From NCBI RefSeq assembly GCF_000701685.1, contig NZ_JNJO01000002.1, forward strand, positions 1 through 64,000: 64,000 nt of DNA. The letters are read 5' to 3'. How positions within the stretch are numbered: the stretch's first letter is position 1; the number at the start of each line of letters is the position of its first letter. This document shows positions 33,903-42,377 of this stretch, piece by piece. The notes under the pieces are model-generated. The model searched no databases. It worked only from the letters and a program-made list of their open reading frames with translations, and had not been told where the DNA came from. The translations under genes and the position numbers were made by a program. The stretch is from Gemella sanguinis ATCC 700632 (GTDB lineage Bacteria > Bacillota > Bacilli > Staphylococcales > Gemellaceae).

Positions 33903-34466
33903 TTAAATATTAAATTCTTCTAATGTAAATTCCTGACCATCAAAATTTACTATATTTAATGATGTATTATTTATCATTTCATTATGTGGGTATAAGCCTA
34001 AAGTTCGTAAAAATATACGAATCAGCGCCCCATGACATACTACAAAAATTGTTTTTCCTTTGTATTCATCATATTGATTAATAAAAAACTCAGACGCTCT
34101 TTTATATACCCTCTCCTCAAGTTCAACAGTTTCTAATCCTTCTCCTGATTCTAATGCAGAAAAGTATTCTTCAAAAGTACTTCCTTCAAAATCTCCAAAA
34201 TACTTTTCTATTAATCTATCATCAGTAATAATTTCTAATTCTTTATTGCCACTATTTTTAGAGTTATCTAGCATTAATCTAGCCGTTTGTTTTGCTCTTT
34301 TTAAAGGACTGCTAAATGCAGCATCTACATCATACTTAGATATCTTTGATCCTGCATTTATCGCTTGGTTTTCTCCCGTTTCATTTAACGGAATATCAGT
34401 GTGCCCTTGGATTTTTTTATTTTTATTAAAATCTGTTTCACCATGTCTTACTAATAATATTTTCAT
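33903..34466 (-). CDS. Histidine phosphatase family protein, copy 1
   Basis: 187 residues from the ATG at 34466, supported by AGGAAG about nine bases upstream and by the family start M-K-I-L-L-V-R-H-G-E. Catalytic histidine 9; second histidine in V-C-H-G-A-L-I-R near 148. Its start lies 13 bases beyond the nrdF stop and its ribosome site overlaps the end of nrdF, so it is probably co-transcribed with nrdIEF. That raises the possibility of a nucleotide or sugar-phosphate substrate, which is inference only. Confidence 0.9.
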   Translation of the reverse strand: MKILLVRHGETDFNKNKKIQGHTDIPLNETGENQAINAGSKISKYDVDAAFSSPLKRAKQTARLMLDNSKNSGNKELEIITDDRLIEKYFGDFEGSTFEEYFSALESGEGLETVELEERVYKRASEFFINQYDEYKGKTIFVVCHGALIRIFLRTLGLYPHNEMINNTSLNIVNFDGQEFTLEEFNI

Positions 34467-34479
34467 AATATATTTCTTC

Positions 34480-35448
34480 CTATTCGAAGATAAAATCTTC
34501 ATCCTCAATTGATTCAACGTTCATACTTACTACGTATCCATCACCTTTAACACTAAAGAAGTCATGGTTTTTAGTTGATGTATTCATCGCATTTTCAATA
34601 ATTGGGTTAATATCTTTATCTTCAAAGTATCCTGGGTAACCTAAGTTAGCTAATGCACGGTTTGCATTGTATTCAACATAATCTTTAACTTCATCGTATA
34701 ACCCAATTTCTCCATAAATATCTTGAGTATATTTAAGCTCATTTTCATATAAATCTAATAATAATTTATACATTTCTTTTTTAGCTTTTTCTTGTTCTTC
34801 TTTAGTTAATGTTTTGAAGATTTCTTGTGCATCAAACCCTGTAAAACTTCCGTGGATAGTTTCGTCAAGTAAGATTTTACGGATAATCTCACCTGAAGTT
34901 GTTACTTTACCTTGTCCAGCTAAGTATAATGGATAGAAGAATCCACTATAGAAAATGTAACTTTCTAAGAATACTGATGCTACTCTAGCCATGTATAAAT
35001 CGTAAGTTTTTACTTCTGGCTTAAATAGTTTCATGTAGTAACTTTCAATAAGGTTTGCTTTATATTGTAGTTCCGCATTATTTGGAACCCATTCATCTAG
35101 TAAATAGTCTGTTTCTTTACTTGGAATTAATGATGTGAAAATTGTTGAATAACTCTTAGCATGCATTTGTTCCATCATACCCATAAAGCTATATACAGCC
35201 TGTTTTCTCATATCTTCTGTGTGAAGAGATACTAATGGCATACCTTTATCACCTTGTTGAGTATCAAGACCTGTTAACCCTGCTAATACTTTTTTATAAG
35301 CATCACGCTCTTTATCATTTAAATCTTCATTCCAGCTTTTAATATCTTTAGAAACTTTAAATTCTGTATCTACCCAAAACTGAGCAATGTTTTGACGCCA
35401 ATACATAAATGTTAAGTCATCTTGTTTATTCCAGTTTACTGCTTTCAT
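34480..35448 (-). CDS. nrdF: Class Ib ribonucleotide reductase, small subunit
   Basis: 322-residue diiron/dimanganese protein that houses the tyrosyl radical. Family segments: W-R-Q-N-I-A-Q-F-W near 18, D-T-Q-Q-G-D near 57, the metal-ligand region M-E-Q-M-H-A-K-S-Y-S near 91-100 and D-E-T-I-H-G near 190. It works with NrdE to reduce ribonucleoside diphosphates, and NrdI activates its cofactor. Third gene of nrdI-nrdE-nrdF, 24 bases after nrdE. Confidence 0.96.
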   Translation of the reverse strand: MKAVNWNKQDDLTFMYWRQNIAQFWVDTEFKVSKDIKSWNEDLNDKERDAYKKVLAGLTGLDTQQGDKGMPLVSLHTEDMRKQAVYSFMGMMEQMHAKSYSTIFTSLIPSKETDYLLDEWVPNNAELQYKANLIESYYMKLFKPEVKTYDLYMARVASVFLESYIFYSGFFYPLYLAGQGKVTTSGEIIRKILLDETIHGSFTGFDAQEIFKTLTKEEQEKAKKEMYKLLLDLYENELKYTQDIYGEIGLYDEVKDYVEYNANRALANLGYPGYFEDKDINPIIENAMNTSTKNHDFFSVKGDGYVVSMNVESIEDEDFIFE

Positions 35449-35472
35449 TTTTTATAAAATTTCCTCTCTTTT

Positions 35473-37563
35473 CTATATCGCACATGAAGTACATTCTTCT
35501 ACTGAAAGAAGTTTGTTTCTAGTGTAATACAGTGATTTTAATCCTTTGTGGTGTGCGTAGATATAATATCTAGCAAGTTCTCTAGTAGTAATATCTGAAT
35601 TTACATATAATATTACAGAAATACCTTGGTCTACGTGTTCTTGGATTACTGACATTAAGTCAATGAGTTTCATTTGATCCATTGTGAATGCTGATTTGTA
35701 GTACCATTGTGTTTTTGGACTTAAGTATGGCATTGGATAGAATGTTTCAGCATTTCCGTAAGTTCTACGTTCGATTTTATCAACAATCGGTAACACACTT
35801 GATGTTGAGTTTTGAACATAAGAAATACTTTGAGTTGGAGCTATAGCCATTCTGTACGCATGGTATAATCCGTTCTCTTTAATTCTATTTTTTAAACTGT
35901 GCCAATCTTCTTTAGTAGGAATATAAATCCCTTCAAATAATTCTTTTACTTTATCTGATTTTGGTAAGTAATCTTTTTCGATATATTTAGCAAAATAACT
36001 TCCGTTATAGTAATCAGATTTTTCAAAGTCTTTGAAGCTTTGTCCTCTTTGTTTTGCTATTTGCATTGAACGTTCTAAAGTATAGTAGTTCATCATCATA
36101 AAGAAGACATTAGCAAAATCTTTCGCTTCTTCACCATCATATGCTATACAGTTTTTAGCTAAATATCCATTAAGGTTCATCGCCCCAAGACCAACTGAGT
36201 GGAACTCTTCGTTAGCTTTTACTACACCAGGTGCATTTTTAATTTTTGTAGAATCACTTACAAATGTTAAGGCATCCATACCTGAGTAAATAGATTCTTT
36301 AACTTTTTTACTTTCCATTACATTAACAATGTTTAATGATGCTAAGTTACAAGAAATATCACGTTTAATAATATCTCCTTCACCGTAATCTTTAATTACA
36401 GAAGTTTCTTGTAATTGAAAAATCTCTGTACATAAGTTACTCATCTTAACTTGACCAATTTCACGAAGTGCATGGTTTTTATTAGCATTATCTTTAAACA
36501 TTAAGTATGGGTATCCTGATTGTAATTGTGTTTGTGCTATTAAGTTCAGCATATCACGAGCATTATATTTACGTTTCATAATGTTCTCATTAGCAACAAA
36601 TTCGTCATAATATTTCGCTAAATCTATATCATCTAATACTAGACCGTACTCTTCATAGATTGAATGAGGTCCAAACATATAGAAATCTTTATTCTCACGT
36701 GCTAAATCAAAGAATAATGATGGAACGATAATACCAGTAGAAATAGTTGGTAAACGTAATTCTTCATCGGCGTTAACTTTTTTAGTATCTAAAAATTCTA
36801 ATACATCATAGTGGAAGATGTTTAAGTACACAGCTCCAGCCCCAGGACGTTGTCCAAGTTGATCTGCATATGCAAAACCTTGTTCTAAAGATTTAGCTAC
36901 AGGAATAACCCCTTTAGCTACACCTTTAATTCCTTTAATACTTTCTCCACGTGCACGAAGTTTAGATAAGTTTATCGCTACCCCTCCACCAATTTTAGAA
37001 AGTTGTTTTGCTGTAGAATCAATGTAGTTTATAGAATTTAGTGAATCTCCTACTTCTAATAAGAAACAAGATACTAATTCTCCACGACGACTTCTTCCAG
37101 AGTTTAGGAAAGTTGGAGTCGCTGGTTGAACACGTTGCTCTAACATAGAAATCATAAGTTCTTTAGCTAAAGAAACATTTCCATCTGCTAAATACATAGC
37201 TACTATAAAAACGTGTTGATTATAGTTTTCTAAATATTGTTTTTTATCATTTGTTTTTAATGCATAGTCTTTATAGAACTTACTTGCTGCCATATAACTT
37301 TTGAACTCAAATTTATAATTAGCTGCAAGTTCTAAACATTCAACAATCTCATCTTCAATATATTTATCAAAAATATTATAATAGTAGTTTTCTTCTACTA
37401 AGTATCTTAATCTCTTAATTTCAGAACTAAACTTTACTGTTTTATAGTCTACTTCACGAAGAAACTCAGCAATAGCTTCTTGATCTTTTTCTAATCTGAA
37501 AAATCCATTATCTCCACGCTTTGTAACTTCATTATTTAATTCTATATGGTTAAATTTTTCCAT
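35473..37563 (-). CDS. nrdE: Class Ib ribonucleotide reductase, large subunit
   Basis: 696 residues. The barrel contains the active-site text S-C-F-L-L-E-V-G-D-S-L near 165, N-L-C-T-E-I-F near 378 with the radical cysteine/glutamate, and P-T-Q-S-I-S-Y near 577. It ends in E-E-C-T-S-C-A-I, giving the C-terminal redox cysteines re-reduced by an NrdH-type redoxin. No ATP-cone is present at the N-terminus, as expected for class Ib. It overlaps nrdI by 14 bases. nrdH is not in this operon. Confidence 0.97.
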   Translation of the reverse strand: MEKFNHIELNNEVTKRGDNGFFRLEKDQEAIAEFLREVDYKTVKFSSEIKRLRYLVEENYYYNIFDKYIEDEIVECLELAANYKFEFKSYMAASKFYKDYALKTNDKKQYLENYNQHVFIVAMYLADGNVSLAKELMISMLEQRVQPATPTFLNSGRSRRGELVSCFLLEVGDSLNSINYIDSTAKQLSKIGGGVAINLSKLRARGESIKGIKGVAKGVIPVAKSLEQGFAYADQLGQRPGAGAVYLNIFHYDVLEFLDTKKVNADEELRLPTISTGIIVPSLFFDLARENKDFYMFGPHSIYEEYGLVLDDIDLAKYYDEFVANENIMKRKYNARDMLNLIAQTQLQSGYPYLMFKDNANKNHALREIGQVKMSNLCTEIFQLQETSVIKDYGEGDIIKRDISCNLASLNIVNVMESKKVKESIYSGMDALTFVSDSTKIKNAPGVVKANEEFHSVGLGAMNLNGYLAKNCIAYDGEEAKDFANVFFMMMNYYTLERSMQIAKQRGQSFKDFEKSDYYNGSYFAKYIEKDYLPKSDKVKELFEGIYIPTKEDWHSLKNRIKENGLYHAYRMAIAPTQSISYVQNSTSSVLPIVDKIERRTYGNAETFYPMPYLSPKTQWYYKSAFTMDQMKLIDLMSVIQEHVDQGISVILYVNSDITTRELARYYIYAHHKGLKSLYYTRNKLLSVEECTSCAI

Positions 37564-37930
37564 TTTTCACACTCTCCAAATAAATTTTCTTAAATTTTAT
37601 TAAGTCTTTTGTATTTCCATGTAATTCAATTTTCATAAGAAGCGGAACTTCATACTGTTCACTAATAGTATCTGCAGCTTTTGCAAATCTATTACCCCAA
37701 TTTTTATTTCCACTGCCTACTACACCTTTTAAATGTTTATTATTTTTCTCTAAAAATCTTTCAACATCTTCTGGAACTTTTCCAAAACCAATAGTAGGTG
37801 TAATTAGTATATAATCGAAATCAACATCGTAATCTATTTCCCATAAATCTATAACATCTTCTTCTGGTATCTTACACATGTCTATGAATCTTTTACAATT
37901 TCCTGTTAATGAAAATACTATTACTTTCAC
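37550..37930 (-). CDS. nrdI: NrdI flavodoxin-like activator (GTG start)
   Basis: 126-residue flavodoxin-like protein that supplies oxidant for the NrdF Mn(III)2-tyrosyl cofactor. The phosphate loop is S-L-T-G-N-C-K-R-F near 7-15, and V-G-S-G-N-K-N-W-G near 71 is the flavin-binding loop of the family. The start is GTG, placed shortly after GAGGAAA. First gene of the nrd operon; a hairpin in the 5' leader may attenuate it. Confidence 0.94.
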   Translation of the reverse strand: MKVIVFSLTGNCKRFIDMCKIPEEDVIDLWEIDYDVDFDYILITPTIGFGKVPEDVERFLEKNNKHLKGVVGSGNKNWGNRFAKAADTISEQYEVPLLMKIELHGNTKDLIKFKKIYLESVKNGKI

Positions 37931-37947
37931 TTTTCCTCACTCTCCCA

Positions 37948-37979
37948 CAAAAAATATTTCCGGATTATTTCCCGGAAAT
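37948..37979 (-). promoter_or_regulatory. Hairpin in the nrd leader (possible attenuator)
   Basis: ATTTCCGG / CCGGAAAT eight-base perfect stem with an eight-base loop, then ATTTTTT on the minus strand. It lies between the nrd promoter and nrdI, so it would act as an intrinsic terminator within the leader. Confidence 0.6.
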
Positions 37980-37995
37980 TTCTAACTTAGTAATT

Positions 37996-38024
37996 ATTAT
38001 ACACTTAAATATATATTTTTTCAA
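37996..38024 (-). promoter_or_regulatory. Promoter of nrdIEF
   Basis: TTGAAA, 17 bases, TATAAT on the minus strand. No convincing pair of NrdR boxes was found nearby. Confidence 0.78.
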
Positions 38025-38155
38025 CAGGAAACATCGACTTTTTTCCAATCAAAATATTTGTAAAAAGTTCTTACCTTTTTTAACCTTTATAGTAGCGAAT
38101 TCTATTGTTTTTTTATTTTAAAATATAAATAAATTTTGAAAATTATTTTTTAAAG

Positions 38156-38207
38156 TAAAATAAAGGTATAAGAATGTATAAATTTTGTACACTCTTATAC
38201 CTTTATT
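38156..38207. terminator. Terminator after treR
   Basis: AATAAAGGTATAAGA / TCTTATACCTTTATT fifteen-base stem extended by TGTA/TACA, with A and T flanks. Confidence 0.85.
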
Positions 38208-38212
38208 AATTA

Positions 38213-38938
38213 TTAGTTATTTGATTTGTCATTTGTTCTTCTTGCAAACTCTGAAAAATAAAATTTATCAACTCTATGGCGACTTTCATTATAATGAAGG
38301 AAATCTGTTCCTTCTGTATAAATATCACTTCTTAAAACAGCAATATGATTATGTCCATTTAAATCGATATATTTAACATCCTCATCATTTACAGGCTCTA
38401 TTTTAAAATCTTTGTTTCCATAAGAAATTTTAATCCCTAAATCGTTCTCTAAATAATTATATAACGATTCTTTTACTTTTTCTGTAGGAAGTTCTTCTAT
38501 TATATTCTTTTTAATATAATCTTTATCTAAGATTACTGCTTCGCCATCAATTATTCTTTGGCGTACCAAATAAATAACCTTCTCACCTCTTTTTAACAAA
38601 CCTTGTTTGATTAAAAATTCAGGTGCGTCAATTTCTTTATTTTCTATTACCCTAGTCTCTATTTCATTATTTAAAAATTCATGTCGTTCTTTGAAGCTCA
38701 AAATACCAGTTACAGGCATTCTATATCTGTGAACATCTAGGACGATTGAACCCTTGCCTTGAATTTTATGAATATAACCATTCTCTAGTAATAGTAATAA
38801 AGCCTTTCTAATAGTTTCCCTAGATACACCATACTCTCTGGCTAAATCATTTTCACTAGGTAGCAAACTATTAGATCTATATTGTTTGTTTTCAATTTTT
38901 TCTTTTAACTCTAAATAGATCTTAAAAAACTTATTCAT
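38213..38938 (-). CDS. treR: GntR/HutC-type regulator, probable trehalose repressor
   Basis: 241 residues from the ATG at 38938, with GGGGGG about seven bases upstream. An N-terminal winged helix (L-P-S-E-N-D-L-A-R-E-Y-G-V-S-R-E-T-I-R-K-A) is joined to a UTRA effector domain (about 80-235) whose text (I-L-S-F-K-E, the F-x-L/V-x-R-x-R region and H-Y-N-E-S-R-H-R-V-D-K-F) is typical of TreR. It would repress trehalose phosphotransferase and phosphotrehalase genes. None is present in the window, so the assignment rests on sequence resemblance and the gene is an orphan here. A TTGTAATTACAGTAATT element upstream may be its own operator. Confidence 0.8.
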   Translation of the reverse strand: MNKFFKIYLELKEKIENKQYRSNSLLPSENDLAREYGVSRETIRKALLLLLENGYIHKIQGKGSIVLDVHRYRMPVTGILSFKERHEFLNNEIETRVIENKEIDAPEFLIKQGLLKRGEKVIYLVRQRIIDGEAVILDKDYIKKNIIEELPTEKVKESLYNYLENDLGIKISYGNKDFKIEPVNDEDVKYIDLNGHNHIAVLRSDIYTEGTDFLHYNESRHRVDKFYFSEFARRTNDKSNN

Positions 38939-39151
38939 GATTCCCCCCAAATAGTTGATTATACCATTATTTTAACACAAATTACTGTAATTACAACTAC
39001 TTTTTACTCAAATTCTTTATTTTTAGGAAATAATTTGTTAAAAAATGTAAATATGTAAACCAAAATCCTTAAACGTCTTATCTCTTCTATTCTTTTTCTA
39101 ATACTAATTATGCATATTTATGGTATAATATGCATTGGAGGTTACTCTATG

Positions 39152-39805
39152 AAAAAATTTTTTACAACATTTTTAATAATAATTCAATGCTTTTCATTAT
39201 TTATCAGCTCTATTTTAGCTGTGATTTTTTATGTTTGTTTCGACATAAACTTCTATAAAGAATTCTACCAAAAGGAAAACATAGCAAATTACATAGATAC
39301 TTCAAGTGATAACTTAATAAATAATACACAAAACCTATTGAATTACTTAAATAAAAAAGAACAACTAAATACAGACTGGTTTTCCGAGAAAGATATTTTA
39401 CATATGGTAGATGTTCAAAATTTATATACTTTTAGTCATAGCATTATGATTTACTGTTTTATCACATTTATTCTATCTACTATAATAATTATTTTAATTT
39501 TACGAGGAAAATCTTTACTATATATTACTAAAATCTTTAATAAAGTCTTGCTGCTATTTATAGTCCTAGTTGGTGGGCTTTCTGCAGTTATAGCTTATAA
39601 TTTTAATTCTTTTTGGATTAAGTTTCATACTACTCTTTTTTCAAATGATTTATGGTTATTAAGCCCAAATGAGTCTAATTTAATAAAAATGGTACCAGAA
39701 GAATTTTTTATAAGTCTTATTACAAAAATAATAATTTACATCTTAATACTATTTATCTTATTATTTACTAGTAATATTGTTATAAGAAAAAAACTAACAA
39801 AATAA
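39152..39805 (+). CDS. DUF1461 / TIGR01906 integral membrane protein
   Basis: 217 residues from the ATG at 39152, where GGAGGT lies six bases upstream; an earlier ATG at 39110 lacks a ribosome site. Membrane segments at about 5-27, 95-117, 127-150 and 190-212. Family text is distinct: F-D-I-N-F-Y near 30, H-M-V-D-V-Q-N-L-Y near 83 and F-H-T-T-L-F-S-N-D-L-W-L-L-S-P near 155. Function unknown, though widespread in Firmicutes. Single gene. Confidence 0.88.
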   Translation, partial: KKFFTTFLIIIQCFSLFISSILAVIFYVCFDINFYKEFYQKENIANYIDTSSDNLINNTQNLLNYLNKKEQLNTDWFSEKDILHMVDVQNLYTFSHSIMIYCFITFILSTIIIILILRGKSLLYITKIFNKVLLLFIVLVGGLSAVIAYNFNSFWIKFHTTLFSNDLWLLSPNESNLIKMVPEEFFISLITKIIIYILILFILLFTSNIVIRKKLTK

Positions 39806-39888
39806 TAGCTTTAAAAATTTAATTTGTTTTTATGATATGATATAATTGTTTCTATCATAAAGGAAGAAAACATAAGAAAGGAAATACA

Positions 39889-40434
39889 ATGGCAGAAAAT
39901 AAAGATAAAAATGTTATTACCGAAGACAAAGTAACATTTAGACTATGTGATGATTGTTTAGGAGTAAACTTAAAAACATTAATTCCTAAACTTAAGAAAA
40001 AAGCACCAAACGCAGAATTTATTATAGGATGCCAATCTTATTGTGGACCTGGAAGAACACAAACTTTTACCTTAGTAAATAGTAGAATCTGTATTGCTGA
40101 TACTGAAGTAGAATTAATGCCTCTAGTTGATGAAAAACTTCGTGATCGTATGAGTGCTGAAGATGAAGAAAAATATAGAAAACGTCTTGAACGACGCCTA
40201 CAACGTACTTTCTATTTTATCATTCCAGAAAATGTTACTGTTAAAGTTGGAGAAGATGTTGATATTAGTAAAGAAGGAGTTATTGCTAGAAAAGCGGGAC
40301 AATCTTATTTAGAAAATCTTGTTATAGAGACTAACTTTGACAAAAATACTCCAGGTACTTATGAGGCTGTTTACAAAGTAGAGATAGACGGAAAAGAACA
40401 TAAAAGAACTAGAACTATTACAGTTACTGAATAA
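39889..40434 (+). CDS. DUF1450-like cysteine domain fused to a C-terminal Ig-like domain
   Basis: 181 residues without signal peptide or membrane segment. The N-terminal part (about 14-78) has C20-x2-C23 and G-C48-x3-C52-G, with F-T-L-V-N near 60, matching the DUF1450/YuzB pattern. A charged helix (about 80-108) leads to residues 113-181, which look like an Ig-like repeat of the DUF5011 kind: V-K-V-G-E-D-V-D, N-T-P-G-T-Y-E-A-V-Y-K-V and T-R-T-I-T-V-T. Such repeats normally occur in secreted surface proteins, so this fusion in an apparently cytoplasmic protein is unusual. Function unknown; the cysteines may bind metal or be redox active. Confidence 0.75.
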   Translation: MAENKDKNVITEDKVTFRLCDDCLGVNLKTLIPKLKKKAPNAEFIIGCQSYCGPGRTQTFTLVNSRICIADTEVELMPLVDEKLRDRMSAEDEEKYRKRLERRLQRTFYFIIPENVTVKVGEDVDISKEGVIARKAGQSYLENLVIETNFDKNTPGTYEAVYKVEIDGKEHKRTRTITVTE

Positions 40435-40441
40435 CACTTCA

Positions 40442-40484
40442 AAGGAGAGATTAAATAAAAACTCTAAACTCTCCTTATTTTTTT
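40442..40484 (+). terminator. Terminator of the DUF1450-like gene
   Basis: AAGGAGAG / CTCTCCTT eight-base stem, long loop, T-run. The following ~200 bases up to the uspA promoter hold nothing else I can support. Confidence 0.7.
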
Positions 40485-40656
40485 AATTTTCTAAATAAAT
40501 AAAGAATATCTTATTACACTTTATCCTACTCTATCTCATATAACTCATATGTTCAAAAAACTTATATGTCAACCTTATTTTTTTCGTATTTATCTTATTT
40601 TAAAAAATATTGTTTATATTATTCTTGAAAATAACGTTTTACTTTTAAACAAAATG

Positions 40657-40665
40657 TGTTATAAT
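40657..40665 (+). promoter_or_regulatory. Extended -10 promoter of the universal stress gene
   Basis: TGTTATAAT: the -10 hexamer preceded by TG. A weak TTTACT -35 lies 16 bases upstream (40638-40643). Confidence 0.6.
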
Positions 40666-40699
40666 ATAAGTAAATAAAAATAGGGTGGAGGTTTTAATT

Positions 40700-41197
40700 A
40701 TGGAAAATAAATACTCTAAAATACTAGTCGCTGTCGATGGTTCAAAACAAGCTGAATGGGCTTTCAAAAATGCAGTTGCTATCGCAAGAAGAAATGAAGA
40801 TGCTGAATTATACATCGCTTCTGTTATCGATGCAACAATCGCTACATCTGGACTATCAGATCCTTATATCTTTAACTCTTTCTACAAACGTACTAAAGAA
40901 TTAGTTGATAGCTATGTAGAAGCTGCAGAAAAAGATGGACTTACTAAAGTTTTCGGAATCGTAGAACAAGGTATTCCTAAAATCGTTCTAAGTGAAGATA
41001 TCGTTGATGAAAAAGGTATCGACTTAGTAGTTTGTGGTTCTTCTGGATTAACTGGATTCAAACGTATGCTTATGGGATCTGTTTCTGAGGGTATTGTACG
41101 TTATGCTAAATGTGATGTTATCATCATTAAACAACGCTCTATCCCTAAAGATTTTGAAGCAACTATCGCTAAAAAATTCCAAGAAGATCAAGAATAA
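40700..41197 (+). CDS. Universal stress protein (UspA family)
   Basis: 165 residues from the ATG at 40700; GGAGG lies eight bases before it and an in-frame GTG at 40685 overlaps the site. The fold begins with I-L-V-A-V-D-G-S and ends with the ATP-binding signature G-S-S-G-L-T-G-F-K-R-M-L-M-G-S-V-S. These cytoplasmic proteins bind ATP and accumulate under stress. The gene has a strong promoter and expression-favoured codons, suggesting high expression. Single-gene unit. Confidence 0.94.
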   Translation: MENKYSKILVAVDGSKQAEWAFKNAVAIARRNEDAELYIASVIDATIATSGLSDPYIFNSFYKRTKELVDSYVEAAEKDGLTKVFGIVEQGIPKIVLSEDIVDEKGIDLVVCGSSGLTGFKRMLMGSVSEGIVRYAKCDVIIIKQRSIPKDFEATIAKKFQEDQE

Positions 41198-41217
41198 TCT
41201 AGACTAAAATATTTAAA

Positions 41218-41254
41218 AGAATCCTTAGTATAATTTTACTAAGGATTCTCTTTT
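41218..41254. terminator. Terminator between uspA and the lysine operon
   Basis: AGAATCCTTAGTA / TACTAAGGATTCT thirteen-base perfect stem, with A-run and T-run flanks; serves both converging units. Confidence 0.9.
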
Positions 41255-42327
41255 TAATATATTTTTTTTACATTTAAACTACTATAGTTTAATGCAGCAA
41301 GCTGAACCGAATTAGGTCCAAAGTATTTAACATAATCATGTAACTGTTGTATATCATCATACAGAAATACTTTATCCCCTATTTTTTCCTTTTCAGAAAT
41401 CTCAACAACTAAGTGACTCATCATTGTTGCATAGATATCTTTTTCTTCATTATTAATAATACATGTATTTCCTCTAAGTCTATCTCTTAAAATACCATCG
41501 CCATAGCCAATATTTACTACCCCTACTTTTTTATCATTTTGGGCTATATAAGCATTAGAATAACCTATACATTCCCCTTCTTTTAAATCTACTATATTGA
41601 CTATCTCTCCATAAACAGTAATTGGATTTTTTATTACTAGATTTGGTAATGCAACTGGATATTGTTTAACATCATAAGGCAAGGCTCCATATAAAATTAT
41701 ACCTAGTCTTTGATGTGTTGTTTTTTCAAATGCACCATCTCTTAAGAAAGATGCACTATTTTGTAAATGTACTACTTCGAAATCATAAATTTTTAAGGCT
41801 TCATCTAGTATTTTTAATACAAGATCTTTTTCTTTTTCATAAAACCCATCAAATTCATCTGCAAACGAAAAGTGTGACCAAAATCCTTTTAGATTTAAAT
41901 TATTTTCTTTACAAAAATTAATTATTTCTAAAACTTCATCTAGTGTTTTGGCCCCAGCTCTTCTCATACTACCAGCAAATTCTAATTGTAATGTTAAATC
42001 TCGTAATTCATCTATATTTTCTTTTAAATAATCTAAATTAGCTATATTAACTTCTATATTATATTTTCTTACCAATTCAAAATCTCTAGTTGGATTTAAT
42101 AAGAAAATACTAACTTCCTCTCCTAATGTTTCCCTAATGATTTTACACTCTTCTTCTTTTGTAGTGGCAAAGTAATTTATTCCAGCTTCAGAAAAAATTT
42201 TGACACATTCTCTTAAGTCCAAATTATAAGCATTATTTTTTACAACAGCAATAATATCTTTGGCTTCTTTTTTTAAGTTTATAGCGTTTTGTTTAATATT
42301 ATGATAATTTATCTCTATTGTTGCCAT
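41254..42327 (-). CDS. alr: Alanine racemase
   Basis: 357-residue PLP enzyme. The cofactor lysine is K30 in A-V-V-K-N-N-A-Y. The catalytic tyrosine region is I-G-Y-S-N-A-Y, and G-Y-G-D-G-I follows. It supplies D-alanine for peptidoglycan. Last gene of the lysA-dapA-dapB-dapH-deacetylase operon, the same neighbourhood as alr2 in the staphylococcal dap operon. It is therefore probably co-regulated with diaminopimelate/lysine supply by the lysine riboswitch. N-I-G-Y replaces some classical residues, but the fold and motifs are intact. Confidence 0.93.
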   Translation of the reverse strand: MATIEINYHNIKQNAINLKKEAKDIIAVVKNNAYNLDLRECVKIFSEAGINYFATTKEEECKIIRETLGEEVSIFLLNPTRDFELVRKYNIEVNIANLDYLKENIDELRDLTLQLEFAGSMRRAGAKTLDEVLEIINFCKENNLNLKGFWSHFSFADEFDGFYEKEKDLVLKILDEALKIYDFEVVHLQNSASFLRDGAFEKTTHQRLGIILYGALPYDVKQYPVALPNLVIKNPITVYGEIVNIVDLKEGECIGYSNAYIAQNDKKVGVVNIGYGDGILRDRLRGNTCIINNEEKDIYATMMSHLVVEISEKEKIGDKVFLYDDIQQLHDYVKYFGPNSVQLAALNYSSLNVKKIY

Positions 42328-42377
42328 AGCTCTCCTTACTATATAATAAATTGGCTTCCCACCACTCTACAATATTT

